From contig NZ_JACSDK010000010.1 of NCBI RefSeq assembly GCF_014925385.1, positions 1 to 64,000 on the forward strand: a stretch of 64,000 bases of DNA. The letters are read 5' to 3'. The position numbers and the translations under genes were made by a program. Shown here in pieces: positions 20,080 to 27,704 of the stretch. The notes below the pieces were generated by a model that had not been told where the DNA came from, searched no databases, and saw only the letters and a list, made by a program, of their open reading frames with translations. The DNA is from Pelagibius marinus. Lineage in GTDB: Bacteria; Pseudomonadota; Alphaproteobacteria; Kiloniellales; Kiloniellaceae. Position 1 is the first letter of the stretch. Each line of letters begins with the position of its first letter.

Positions 20080-21977
20080 CGAAACGCAGCCTCGACGTCA
20101 TCTGCCTGGGCCGCTCCTGCGTCGACCTCTATGGTGAGCAGATCGGCACCCGCCTGGAGGACGTGCAGACCTTTGCCAAGTACGTCGGCGGCTGTGCGGC
20201 CAATATCGCCATAGGCACCTCGCGACTGGGCCTGAAGTCGGCCCTGATCACACGGGTCGGCGACGAACAGCTCGGCCGCTATGTCGTAGAGACCCTCGGC
20301 CGCGAAGGCGTTGACACGTCGCAGATCACCGTTGATCCGGAACGGCTCACCGCCCTGGTCTTCCTGGCCATCCGCGATCGCCAGAACTTCCCGCACATCT
20401 TCTATCGCGACAACTGCGCCGACATGGCGCTGCGCGAGCAGCATATCGATCCGGCCTTCATCGCCTCGGCCAGGGCGCTGGTCGTCACCGGCACCCACTT
20501 TTCCCAGCCGGGTGTCGACTTGGCGAGCCGCGCCGCCATCAGAGCAGCGAAGGAGGCCGGTACCCGGGTGGTCTTCGACATCGACTACCGCCCCGTGATC
20601 TGGGGGCTGGTCGGCCACGCGGAGGGCGAGGGGCGCTTCGTCGCCTCCGCCGAGGTGACGCAGCATCTGCAGAGTATCCTGCCGGACTGTGACCTCGTCA
20701 TCGGTACGGAAGAGGAGATCCACATCGCCGGTGGTATCACCGACACGCTGTCGGCCGTGAAAAACATTCGGGAATTGACCGCGGCGACCATCGTGGTCAA
20801 GCGCGGCGCGCTCGGCTGCGTCGTCTTCCCCGAGGCGATACCCGACGACCTCGACGCCGGTGTCTCGGTGCCGGGTGTCGAAGTCGAGGTGTTCAACACC
20901 CTGGGCGCCGGCGACGGCTTCATGAGCGGCTTCCTGCGCGGCTGGCTGCGCGACGAGGATTGGCAGGTCTGCTGTCGGCTTGCCAATGCCACCGGCGCAC
21001 TCGTCGTTTCCCGCCACGGCTGTTCCCCGGCGATCCCGACCTGGGCGGAACTGAGTACCTTCCTTTCAGACCCTGAGGGGGTGACGCCGATCCGCGAGAA
21101 CGCCCGGCTGAACCACCTGCACCAGGCCACGACCCGCCGCCAGCAGTGGCAGGAAGTCAGGTCGCTGGCCTTCGATCATCGTGCGCAACTGGAGGACCTG
21201 GCGGAGAAGACGGGCGGCGACCGAAATCGGCTGACCACGCTGAAGCAACTCATTGCCCGAGGAGCCGCCCAGGCCGCCAACGGAGACGCCGGTCGCGGCG
21301 TCATCGTCGACGACCGCTATGGGGAGGCGGTACTCAACGGCATGTCCGGCAACGGCTGGTGGGTTGCCCGCCCCGTGGAAAAGCCGGGCTCGATCCCGCT
21401 CGAATTCGAAGCGGGGGACAACCTCGGCCTGGCACTCAGAACCTGGCCGGTCGACCATGTCGCCAAGTGCTTGGTTTTCTACCACCCGGACGACGACGAA
21501 GGCCTTCGGCGATTGCAGGAGGACCGGCTGGCCATGCTGCACGAGGCCTGCCGGGATACCGGACATGAGCTGTTGATCGAGGTGATCCCGCCGGCCGGAC
21601 GGCCCAGCGACGATACGACCCTGGCCCGGGCGCTGGCGAACATCTACGCCCGCGACATCTTCCCCGACTGGTGGAAGCTGCCGCCGCCCAGTCCGGCCGC
21701 CTGGCGCGCGATCGATAGCGTGATCCAGGCCCATGACCCCTATTGTGCGGGCGTGCTGTTGCTCGGCCTCAATGCGCCGATCGAGACGCTGAAATCGGGG
21801 TTCGACGCGGCGGCAGGACAACCGCTGTGCAAAGGTTTTGCTGTCGGACGCAGCATATTCCAGGCGCCGGCGGAAGCCTGGCTGGCGGGGACGGCGAGCG
21901 ACGAACTGACTGTCGAGGCCATCGCCGCAAACTACCGCAAGATGCTGGACCTCTGGCAGCGGCGCGGCCGCGACTAG
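20076..21977 (+). CDS. iolC: 5-dehydro-2-deoxygluconokinase fused to DUF2090 domain (IolC)
   Basis: This is a bifunctional 633-aa myo-inositol catabolic enzyme. The N-terminal PfkB kinase (about residues 5-330) starts with ICLGRSCVDLYGEQIG and has the catalytic GAGD at 277-280. The C-terminal half is DUF2090, an aldolase-like TIM-barrel often fused to IolC in proteobacteria. It would phosphorylate 5-dehydro-2-deoxygluconate and perhaps cleave the product. Other iol genes (iolB, iolD, iolE, iolG) are absent nearby, and the gene lies about 260 bp from the tRNA-fragment boundary. Confidence 0.92.
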   Translation: MTKRSLDVICLGRSCVDLYGEQIGTRLEDVQTFAKYVGGCAANIAIGTSRLGLKSALITRVGDEQLGRYVVETLGREGVDTSQITVDPERLTALVFLAIRDRQNFPHIFYRDNCADMALREQHIDPAFIASARALVVTGTHFSQPGVDLASRAAIRAAKEAGTRVVFDIDYRPVIWGLVGHAEGEGRFVASAEVTQHLQSILPDCDLVIGTEEEIHIAGGITDTLSAVKNIRELTAATIVVKRGALGCVVFPEAIPDDLDAGVSVPGVEVEVFNTLGAGDGFMSGFLRGWLRDEDWQVCCRLANATGALVVSRHGCSPAIPTWAELSTFLSDPEGVTPIRENARLNHLHQATTRRQQWQEVRSLAFDHRAQLEDLAEKTGGDRNRLTTLKQLIARGAAQAANGDAGRGVIVDDRYGEAVLNGMSGNGWWVARPVEKPGSIPLEFEAGDNLGLALRTWPVDHVAKCLVFYHPDDDEGLRRLQEDRLAMLHEACRDTGHELLIEVIPPAGRPSDDTTLARALANIYARDIFPDWWKLPPPSPAAWRAIDSVIQAHDPYCAGVLLLGLNAPIETLKSGFDAAAGQPLCKGFAVGRSIFQAPAEAWLAGTASDELTVEAIAANYRKMLDLWQRRGRD

Positions 21978-22237
21978 CGCATTGTTGCCGCCCGCGCCTT
22001 CGTCTGCATCGGAATGTCCGGCTCTTGATCAGTTGCTTGTGGAACTCGCGCCGGCAAGCAGAGCTAGATGATCACGAATGCACTCAAGCTGGCACGCAAG
22101 GGAATGTCGGTCCCGGTGCTCGCGTGCGGGCCTCATGGGTGAGGGAGTCCTGTGGCGCGCCGTGGCACAGGAGTGGCACATGGCTATCACCCGTCTTAGG
22201 AAGTTCGTTGAATTTCAATGCTATATTGGACATGTCC
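21978..22237. other. Island-edge non-coding segment
   Basis: No gene is supported between iolC and the tRNA fragment at 22238. Together with that fragment and the leader of the next gene, gene-free sequence extends to 22441. Three GTGGC(G/A)C words at 22152, 22162 and 22173 lie close to the tRNA fragment. Confidence 0.45.
22152..22179 (+). repeat. Three tandem GTGGCRC heptamers
   Basis: GTGGCGC (22152-22158), GTGGCAC (22162-22168) and GTGGCAC (22173-22179) are spaced 10 and 11 bp, about one helical turn. Short repeats of this kind beside a tRNA attachment core are reminiscent of arm-type integrase sites. No integrase gene remains. Confidence 0.45.
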
Positions 22238-22290
22238 CGTCAGGCTCATAACCTGAAGGTCGCAGGTTCAAATCCTGCCCCCGGCAACCA
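22238..22290 (+). pseudogene. tRNA-fMet 3' fragment (5' half missing)
   Basis: From 22238 the sequence repeats positions 10-61 of the window, covering the anticodon arm with CAT, variable loop, T-arm and acceptor with CCA. The first 45 bases are identical, then one extra G is inserted in the acceptor strand. The bases before 22238 do not fit a D-arm or 5' acceptor, so this is an attachment-site remnant and not a working tRNA. Confidence 0.85.
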
Positions 22291-22326
22291 ATAAAGCCCC
22301 CTGGAAAAACCAGGGGGCTTTATTGG
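22291..22326 (+). terminator. Intrinsic terminator after the tRNA fragment
   Basis: A near-perfect hairpin, AATAAAGCCCCCTGG / CCAGGGGGCTTTATT with a five-A loop, ends in a short T-containing tract. It differs from the terminator shared by 69-91 and 10457-10484, so this boundary has a separate history. Confidence 0.8.
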
Positions 22327-22441
22327 TTCCTGAGCACGGGATCCGGCCTGCGACCCATTGCGCCTTGGTCGCCGGCCGCGAAAGGCGGCATTATGCGGGA
22401 CCTATCAACCGGCCCTGCGGCGCAGCCCTATTGAGAGCCCC

Positions 22442-22828
22442 ATGATCGAAGAGCACGAAGAGCTTCCGCGTCCGCCGCTGGGCGCTGCCATGTGGCGGGG
22501 CTTGCGCGGCCTCTGCCCGTCCTGCGGCGAAGCCGGGCTTTTTGCCCGCTACCTGCGACAGGTGGAGAGCTGCCCGGCCTGCGGGGAAGATCTGGGGCAC
22601 ATCCGCTCCGATGACGCCGCGCCCTGGCTGACCATCCTGGTGGTGGGGCACATCGTCGTGCCCTTGATGTTCTCGGTCGAGCGTTTCAGCACGTGGCCGG
22701 ACTGGGTCTCCATGGTCGTCTGGCCGCTGGTCGCCCTGGCCCTGGTCCTGGTGGTGCTGCCCCGGGCCAAGGGCCTGCTGCTCAGCATCATCTGGGCGAC
22801 CAAGGCGCCGGGCTCGGAGCGCGACTGA
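22442..22828 (+). CDS. DUF983 family membrane protein
   Basis: This 128-aa protein has an N-terminal zinc-ribbon-like pair, CPSCG near residue 24 and CPACG near residue 45. Two transmembrane helices follow (LTILVVGHIVVPLMF and MVVWPLVALALVLVVLP). DUF983 proteins are common in alphaproteobacteria and often sit near cytochrome-oxidase assembly genes. Their function is not established. It stands alone after the tRNA boundary, so it likely belongs to the ancestral chromosome. Confidence 0.85.
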   Translation: MIEEHEELPRPPLGAAMWRGLRGLCPSCGEAGLFARYLRQVESCPACGEDLGHIRSDDAAPWLTILVVGHIVVPLMFSVERFSTWPDWVSMVVWPLVALALVLVVLPRAKGLLLSIIWATKAPGSERD

Positions 22829-22840
22829 GCGCTTCCAGCC

Positions 22841-23605
22841 TTACGGCAGCTTGAGGCCCTTCACGCCGGTCAGCACGGCGCTGTCGAAAACGGCGCCGGT
22901 GGTGTTGGCGCCGGTGAAGTCGGCTCCGGTCAACTCGGCCCCGGCAAAGTCGGCGTGGGGCAGGTCGGCTCCCCGGAAGTTGACCCCCTTCAGCTTGGCG
23001 AACTTGAAGTCGACGCGGCCCAGTTCGGCACCCTCGAAGGTCGCGCCGGTCAGATCGGCGCTGGCGAATTCCGTGCGGATCAGGCCCATGGACTGGTTGC
23101 GCATGTCCGCCGAGGCATGGAGCTTGGACAGGTCGGCGCCGCGCAGGTCGGCGAAGTGAAAGCGCGCCGTCATCTTGGCGCCGGAGAGATTGGCGCCGGT
23201 GAGTTTCACCGCTTCGGCCGGCTGGATATCCATGCCCTGCGAAACGACCAGGGTTTCCAGAACGGCCCCCGACAGATCGGCGCGGGAGAAATCCGCGGCC
23301 ATGATCCAGGCCAGGTTCAGCCGCGCGCCTGACAGGTTGGCCTCGACCAGCTTCGCTCCCGCCAGCTTGGCGCGGCGCAGGTCGCAGTCCGAGAGGTCAG
23401 CGCCGCTGAGGTCGGCGCCGGAGAAATCCAGGCCGCTCAGGTCCAGGCCTGCCAGGGAACGCCCGGCCAGCGCAGGCGCGCGACCCTCCTTCTGTGCGGC
23501 GGCCAGTTCCGCCGCCACCCCGGCGCGGTTCAGCTCCGCCGCATCGGCGCCGGCGGCCAGCAGCGGCAGAATGAGCAGCCAGAGGAACCTCCAGGGCGCA
23601 GGCAT
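22841..23605 (-). CDS. Exported pentapeptide-repeat protein
   Basis: A signal peptide (MPAPWRFLWLLILPLLAAGADA) is followed by about 35 tandem A(D/N/K)LSG-type pentapeptides. These predict a right-handed quadrilateral beta-helix. The protein is 254 aa and convergent with the DUF983 gene. Pentapeptide proteins act in varied roles, and there is no evidence for a quinolone-resistance function here. Confidence 0.88.
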   Translation of the reverse strand: MPAPWRFLWLLILPLLAAGADAAELNRAGVAAELAAAQKEGRAPALAGRSLAGLDLSGLDFSGADLSGADLSDCDLRRAKLAGAKLVEANLSGARLNLAWIMAADFSRADLSGAVLETLVVSQGMDIQPAEAVKLTGANLSGAKMTARFHFADLRGADLSKLHASADMRNQSMGLIRTEFASADLTGATFEGAELGRVDFKFAKLKGVNFRGADLPHADFAGAELTGADFTGANTTGAVFDSAVLTGVKGLKLP

Positions 23606-23775
23606 CGTCTCCTCCCGTCCTATGTTTTGCCATCAGGATAGAGGGCGCGGGCGCGCGCCCCTATCCGACCAAGGACTAGGTTTCGTTCACTTTTTCGGGA
23701 TCGGGCGGCCTCGACAAGGTGCGCCCGCCCGGCGCATAGTGCCGCCGCGCCGGAATGTTCGTGAAGGCAGGGAAA

Positions 23776-24552
23776 ATGACCAGGGAAGAACAGAAGCTGC
23801 GCCAGGCCATCATCGATGCCTGCCTGGCCATGAACGCCCAGGGGATCAACCAGGGCACCTCGGGCAACGTCTCGGCGCGCCACGGCAAATCCATGCTGAT
23901 CACGCCGTCGGGCATTCCCTACGAGGAACTGAAGCCGGCCGACATCGTCGCCATGCCGTTGGACAGCGGCGGCGGGGCCTATGGGGGCAAGCTGGCGCCC
24001 TCTTCGGAGTGGCGCTTCCACCTGGACATCATGGCCGCGCGGCCCGAGGTCGGGGCCGTCGTCCACACCCACAGCACCTACGCTACCGCCATGGCGATCT
24101 GCGGGCTGGAGATCCCGGCGGTGCACTACATGGTCGCCGCGGCCGGCGGGCCGACAGTCCGGGTGGCGCCCTACGCCACCTACGGCACCGAGGAATTGTC
24201 GCGCAACGCGCTGGCGGCGCTGGAAGGCCGCAGTGCCTGCCTGCTCGCCAACCACGGCGTCATCGCCACCGGCCCGACCCTGCAGCGCGCGCTTTGGCTG
24301 GCGGGGGAGGTGGAAACCCTGGCCAAGCAGTTTGTCCTGGCGCGCGCCCTTGGAAATCCGACGGTGCTGCCGGACGACGAGATCGCCGTGGTGGTGGAGA
24401 AGTTCAAGAGCTACGGCCCACGTGCCAAGGCCGCGCAAAAACCCGCAAAGCCGGCGCCGCGGCGCAAGCGCGCCGCCGCCGGCAAGACCGCCGCCCGCAA
24501 GCGCAGCGGCCCCGGCAAAGGGGCGCCGGGTCGCGGCGGCAAGAAGCGCTGA
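23776..24552 (+). CDS. Class II aldolase/adducin-family protein with basic C-terminal tail
   Basis: This protein is like L-fuculose-phosphate aldolase. GINQGTSGNVSAR and TPSGIPYEEL bind the phosphate and substrate. The zinc ligands are in VVHTHSTYA and LLANHGVI. The catalytic core ends near residue 208. The last 50 or so residues are rich in Lys, Arg, Ala and Pro with KPAKPAPRRKR-type repeats, resembling a histone H1-like tail. The start at 23776 was preferred; an ATG at 23755 is possible. Substrate unknown. Confidence 0.85.
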   Translation: MTREEQKLRQAIIDACLAMNAQGINQGTSGNVSARHGKSMLITPSGIPYEELKPADIVAMPLDSGGGAYGGKLAPSSEWRFHLDIMAARPEVGAVVHTHSTYATAMAICGLEIPAVHYMVAAAGGPTVRVAPYATYGTEELSRNALAALEGRSACLLANHGVIATGPTLQRALWLAGEVETLAKQFVLARALGNPTVLPDDEIAVVVEKFKSYGPRAKAAQKPAKPAPRRKRAAAGKTAARKRSGPGKGAPGRGGKKR

Positions 24553-24618
24553 GCGCTCTCTGATAAACTGCCTGCAATTTGGGCGGCGACCGGCTCTTGC
24601 TCAAAATTTAGACATTCG

Positions 24619-24646
24619 CGAACGGTCGTTTTAAGGCGAACGTTCG
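24619..24646. promoter_or_regulatory. Paired CGAACGNTCG elements, candidate enhancer site
   Basis: CGAACGGTCG (24619-24628) and the perfect palindrome CGAACGTTCG (24637-24646) are direct repeats 18 bp apart. They sit about 70-95 bp upstream of the -24 element. They do not match the usual NtrC consensus, so the activator could be another enhancer-binding protein. Confidence 0.45.
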
Positions 24647-24712
24647 TCTACGTATTTTCCGGCATCTCAGGATTCCCGCTGTTTTTCGGCGGCCGGGCGA
24701 CAGCGCGGCGTC

Positions 24713-24728
24713 TGGCACGGCCCTTGCT
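24713..24728 (+). promoter_or_regulatory. Sigma-54 (-24/-12) promoter of the guanidine operon
   Basis: TGGCACGGCCCTTGCT fits the RpoN consensus exactly. Transcription should begin about 10-12 bases past the -12 GC, at about 24738. That is the first base of the riboswitch P1 helix. Nitrogen control is therefore likely to be layered on guanidine sensing. Confidence 0.9.
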
Positions 24729-24737
24729 CTTATCCGC

Positions 24738-24857
24738 AGTGCAGGGCGTCTAGGGTTCCGGCTGCCACGTTGTGGCGGTGACTGGTCCGAGAGATGCACT
24801 CCGGGGCCGACAATCGTTCCGGACACACGGCGGGCCAAAATCCCGGGAGATCACTGC
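24738..24857 (+). ncRNA. Guanidine-I riboswitch (ykkC class, subtype 1)
   Basis: The ykkC aptamer landmarks appear in order. TCTAGGGTTCCG (24749-24760) forms the 5' conserved loop. CTGGTCCGAGAG (24782-24793) is the 3' partner. ACGGCGGGCCAAAATCCC with the terminal CCCGGGAGA (24827-24850) makes the P3 region. P1 is closed by AGTGCA / TGCACT (24738-24743 and 24795-24800), and a GCCAC / GTGGC hairpin caps P1. This aptamer class binds free guanidinium and turns genes on. It precedes an importer and a guanidine hydrolase-type enzyme. Confidence 0.95.
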
Positions 24858-24859
24858 AA

Positions 24860-24951
24860 GAGGTCTGAGGCCAGCTTCAGGAGTCCCTCTTCAGGTGTTT
24901 CTGGGTCCGGCCCAAGACCTCCGATCGATAAGAACGAGATCGAACAGGAGG
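24860..24951 (+). promoter_or_regulatory. Candidate riboswitch expression platform (Shine-Dalgarno sequestration)
   Basis: AGACCTCC (24915-24922) can pair with the Shine-Dalgarno AGGAGG (24946-24951), hiding it. It can instead pair with GAGGTCT (24860-24866), just 3' of the aptamer. These pairings exclude each other, which suggests a translational switch. No terminator with a U tract was found between aptamer and start codon. Confidence 0.55.
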
Positions 24952-24957
24952 TTTGGG

Positions 24958-26052
24958 ATGCTGCGTTACGTTTCCTCGAAGATTTTTGCGAAGGGGCTGC
25001 TTTGCGCCCTGGTGGCGATGCTGGCTCTGGTGTCGTTGCCCGGGCAGCCGGCGCTGGCGGCCAAGAAGGAGAGCTTCCGCGTTGCCTGGTCCATCTACGT
25101 GGGCTGGATGCCTTGGGCCTACGCGGCCGAGAAGGGCATCGTCGACAAGTGGGCCAAGAAGTACGGCATCGAGATCGAGGTCGTGCAGATCAACGACTAT
25201 ATCGAGTCCATCAACCAGTACACCGCCGGGGCCTTCGACGGCTGCGTCATGACCAACATGGACGCGCTGTCCATTCCGGCCGGCGGCGGGCTCGATTCCA
25301 CCGCTCTCATCCTCGGCGACTTCTCCAACGGCAACGACGGCCTGGTGGTGAAGGGCGACCTTGGCATCGCCGACCTGACGGGCAAGAACGTGAACCTGGT
25401 CGAGCTCTCGGTCTCGCACTACCTGCTGGCCCGGGCGCTGGATTCCGCCGGCATCGCCGAGCGCGATCTGACGGTGGTCAATACCTCCGACGCCGACATG
25501 GTCGCCGCCTTCAAGACCGCCGAGGTCGAGGCGGTGGTGACCTGGAACCCGCTGTTGAGCGAGATCGCCGCCGAGCCGGGCGCCAAGGTGCTCTACACCT
25601 CGGAAGACATCCCCGGCGAGATCATCGACATGATGGTGGTGAACACCGAGACCCTGGCCGACAACCCGGACTTCGGCAAGGCACTGGTCGGCGCCTGGTA
25701 CGAGACCATGTCGATCATGATGAAGGACGACGCCGAGGGTAAGGCGGCGCGCAGCTTCATGGGCGAGAAGTCGGGCACCGACCTGGCCGGCTACGACGCC
25801 CAACTCGCCACCACCAAGATGTTCTACGAGCCCGCCGAGGCGGTCGACTTCGCCAAGAGCGAGAAGCTGGCCGAGACCATGGACGTGGTGCGCAACTTCC
25901 TCTTCGACCACGGCATCCTGGGCGAGGGCGCACCGAGCCCCGACTACGTCGGCATGACCTTCCCGGGCGGCGGCACGCTGGGCGACAGCGGCAATACGAA
26001 GCTGCGCTTCGACGTCGACTACATGGGCATGGCGGCCGCGGGCGCGCTGTAA
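24958..26052 (+). CDS. ABC transporter substrate-binding protein, guanidine/urea-carboxylase-region type
   Basis: This is a 364-aa periplasmic receptor of the nitrate/sulfonate/taurine class. Its signal peptide is cleaved near ALA (residue 34). The mature start FRVAWSIYVGWMPWAYAAEKG is typical of receptors found beside urea-carboxylase and guanidine-degradation genes. It has a strong AGGAGG Shine-Dalgarno under the guanidine-I riboswitch. Guanidine is the inferred ligand, based on the riboswitch and on the downstream hydrolase. Confidence 0.85.
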   Translation: MLRYVSSKIFAKGLLCALVAMLALVSLPGQPALAAKKESFRVAWSIYVGWMPWAYAAEKGIVDKWAKKYGIEIEVVQINDYIESINQYTAGAFDGCVMTNMDALSIPAGGGLDSTALILGDFSNGNDGLVVKGDLGIADLTGKNVNLVELSVSHYLLARALDSAGIAERDLTVVNTSDADMVAAFKTAEVEAVVTWNPLLSEIAAEPGAKVLYTSEDIPGEIIDMMVVNTETLADNPDFGKALVGAWYETMSIMMKDDAEGKAARSFMGEKSGTDLAGYDAQLATTKMFYEPAEAVDFAKSEKLAETMDVVRNFLFDHGILGEGAPSPDYVGMTFPGGGTLGDSGNTKLRFDVDYMGMAAAGAL

Positions 26053-26076
26053 GGACGGCCGGGTGTCGGCGGCCTC

Positions 26077-26898
26077 ATGGGTAGGTTGATCAATCGGCGG
26101 CCGGGACGGGCAGGGCAGGTCCTGCTCGGCGCTTTGCCCTTCATTCTCCTGGCCGCCGCCTACCTCATGGCCTCCGACGCGCGCCTGGCGGTGAACCCGA
26201 ACGACAAGCTGCTGCCCTCGGTGCAGAGCTTCGTCGACGCGATCAACCGCCTCGCCTTCCAGCCGGACCCGCGCAAGGGGACCTACATCCTATGGGACGA
26301 CACGCTCGCAAGCCTGCTGCGACTGGGCATCGGCCTCTCGGTGGCGACCGGCTTCGGCTTGGTCGCCGGGGTGGCAATCGGCCTGCTGCCGCTCGCGCGC
26401 TCGGCCTTCGCGCCGGTCGTGGCCGTGCTGTCCATGGTGCCACCGCTGGCGATCCTGCCGATCCTCTTCATCGTTTTCGGGCTGGGCGAGGTCGCCAAGG
26501 TGATGCTGATCGTCATCGGCGTGACGCCCTTCATGGTCCGCGACCTCTCGATGTCGGTCGCCACCCTGCCGCGCGAGCAACTGGTGAAGGCGCAAACGCT
26601 GGGCGCCTCCACCTGGCAGATCGTCACTCGCGTGGTCCTGCCGCAGACCCTGCCGCGTCTGGTCAGCGCCCTGCGCCTGTCGCTGGGCCCGGCCTGGCTG
26701 TTCCTCATCTCCAGCGAGGCAATCGCCGCGACCGAGGGGCTCGGCTACCGCATCTTCCTGGTGCGCCGCTACCTGGCGATGGACGTGATCCTGCCCTATG
26801 TCGCCTGGATTACGCTGCTGGCCTTCATGATCGACTGGGCGCTGCGCCACCTGTCGGACCGCGCCTTCGACTGGCAGCCGGGGGAGCGCGGGCTATGA
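26077..26898 (+). CDS. ABC transporter permease of the guanidine-type importer
   Basis: This 273-aa membrane protein has about six helices and the binding-protein-dependent permease (EAA) loop LVKAQTLGASTWQIVTRVVLPQ. It belongs to the SsuC/TauC-like family. It overlaps the ATPase gene by ATGA and follows the receptor by 24 bp. Confidence 0.88.
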   Translation: MGRLINRRPGRAGQVLLGALPFILLAAAYLMASDARLAVNPNDKLLPSVQSFVDAINRLAFQPDPRKGTYILWDDTLASLLRLGIGLSVATGFGLVAGVAIGLLPLARSAFAPVVAVLSMVPPLAILPILFIVFGLGEVAKVMLIVIGVTPFMVRDLSMSVATLPREQLVKAQTLGASTWQIVTRVVLPQTLPRLVSALRLSLGPAWLFLISSEAIAATEGLGYRIFLVRRYLAMDVILPYVAWITLLAFMIDWALRHLSDRAFDWQPGERGL

Positions 26899-27704
26899 GC
26901 CTCATCTCCGTTCGCAACCTGTCGGTCCGCTACGGCGACTTCACGGTGCTTGAGCGGGTGAACCTGGAGGTCGCGCAGCAGGAGTTCTGTTCCATTGTCG
27001 GCGCCAGCGGTTGCGGCAAGTCGACCTTCCTGCGCCTGCTGCTGAGCGAGGAGCAGCCCAGCGGCGGCGAGATCCGCATCGACGGCGCTCCCATCGCCAA
27101 GGAGCCGCAGGCCGATCGCGGCGTGGTGTTCCAGCGCTACTCCGTCTTTCCGCACCTGTCGGTAATCGAGAACGTGATCCTGCCGATGGAACTGGAGGCC
27201 TCCGCCTTCTGCGGCCGCTTCTTCGGCGCGCGGCGCCGTCGTGCCAAGGAAGAGGCGGCCCACCTGCTGGAGCGTGTCGGACTGTCGCACGTGCGCGACG
27301 CCTATCCCAAGACCCTGTCCGGCGGCATGCAGCAGCGCCTCGCCATCGCCCAGGCGCTCATCCCCAAGCCCAAGGTGCTGCTGCTCGACGAGCCCTTCGG
27401 CGCGCTGGACCCCGGCACCCGGCAGACCATGCACGAAATCATCCTTTCTCTCTGGGAGGAGGAGAAGATGACCATCTTCATGGTCACCCACGACCTGAAG
27501 GAAGGCTTCAAGCTGGGTACCCGGCTGCTGGTCTTTGACAAGCTGCGCTGGGACCCGCAAGCGCCCGAGGCCTACGGCGCCACCATCACCTACGACCTGC
27601 CGATCGACCGCCGCGACGTGCTGCCGCCGGAATTGGAAGCCAAGGCCGAGGCTTTGAACAAAGAACCCTCAAGGAACGAAGGACCCCTCAATGCTCTCCC
27701 GTGA
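26895..27704 (+). CDS. ABC transporter ATPase of the guanidine-type importer
   Basis: This 269-aa ATPase has Walker A GASGCGKST, signature LSGGMQQR and Walker B VLLLDEPFGALD. It has a C-terminal extension of about 55 residues after the core. The gene overlaps both neighbours, by 4 bp with the permease and 14 bp with the hydrolase, so tight co-translation is expected. Confidence 0.88.
   Translation: MSLISVRNLSVRYGDFTVLERVNLEVAQQEFCSIVGASGCGKSTFLRLLLSEEQPSGGEIRIDGAPIAKEPQADRGVVFQRYSVFPHLSVIENVILPMELEASAFCGRFFGARRRRAKEEAAHLLERVGLSHVRDAYPKTLSGGMQQRLAIAQALIPKPKVLLLDEPFGALDPGTRQTMHEIILSLWEEEKMTIFMVTHDLKEGFKLGTRLLVFDKLRWDPQAPEAYGATITYDLPIDRRDVLPPELEAKAEALNKEPSRNEGPLNALP

Larger units (their letters stand above)
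24553..24957. other. Regulatory leader region of the guanidine operon
   Basis: These 405 bases hold no gene. They contain, in order, paired CGAACGNTCG words, a sigma-54 promoter, a guanidine-I riboswitch and an anti-Shine-Dalgarno element, each listed separately. Confidence 0.85.
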
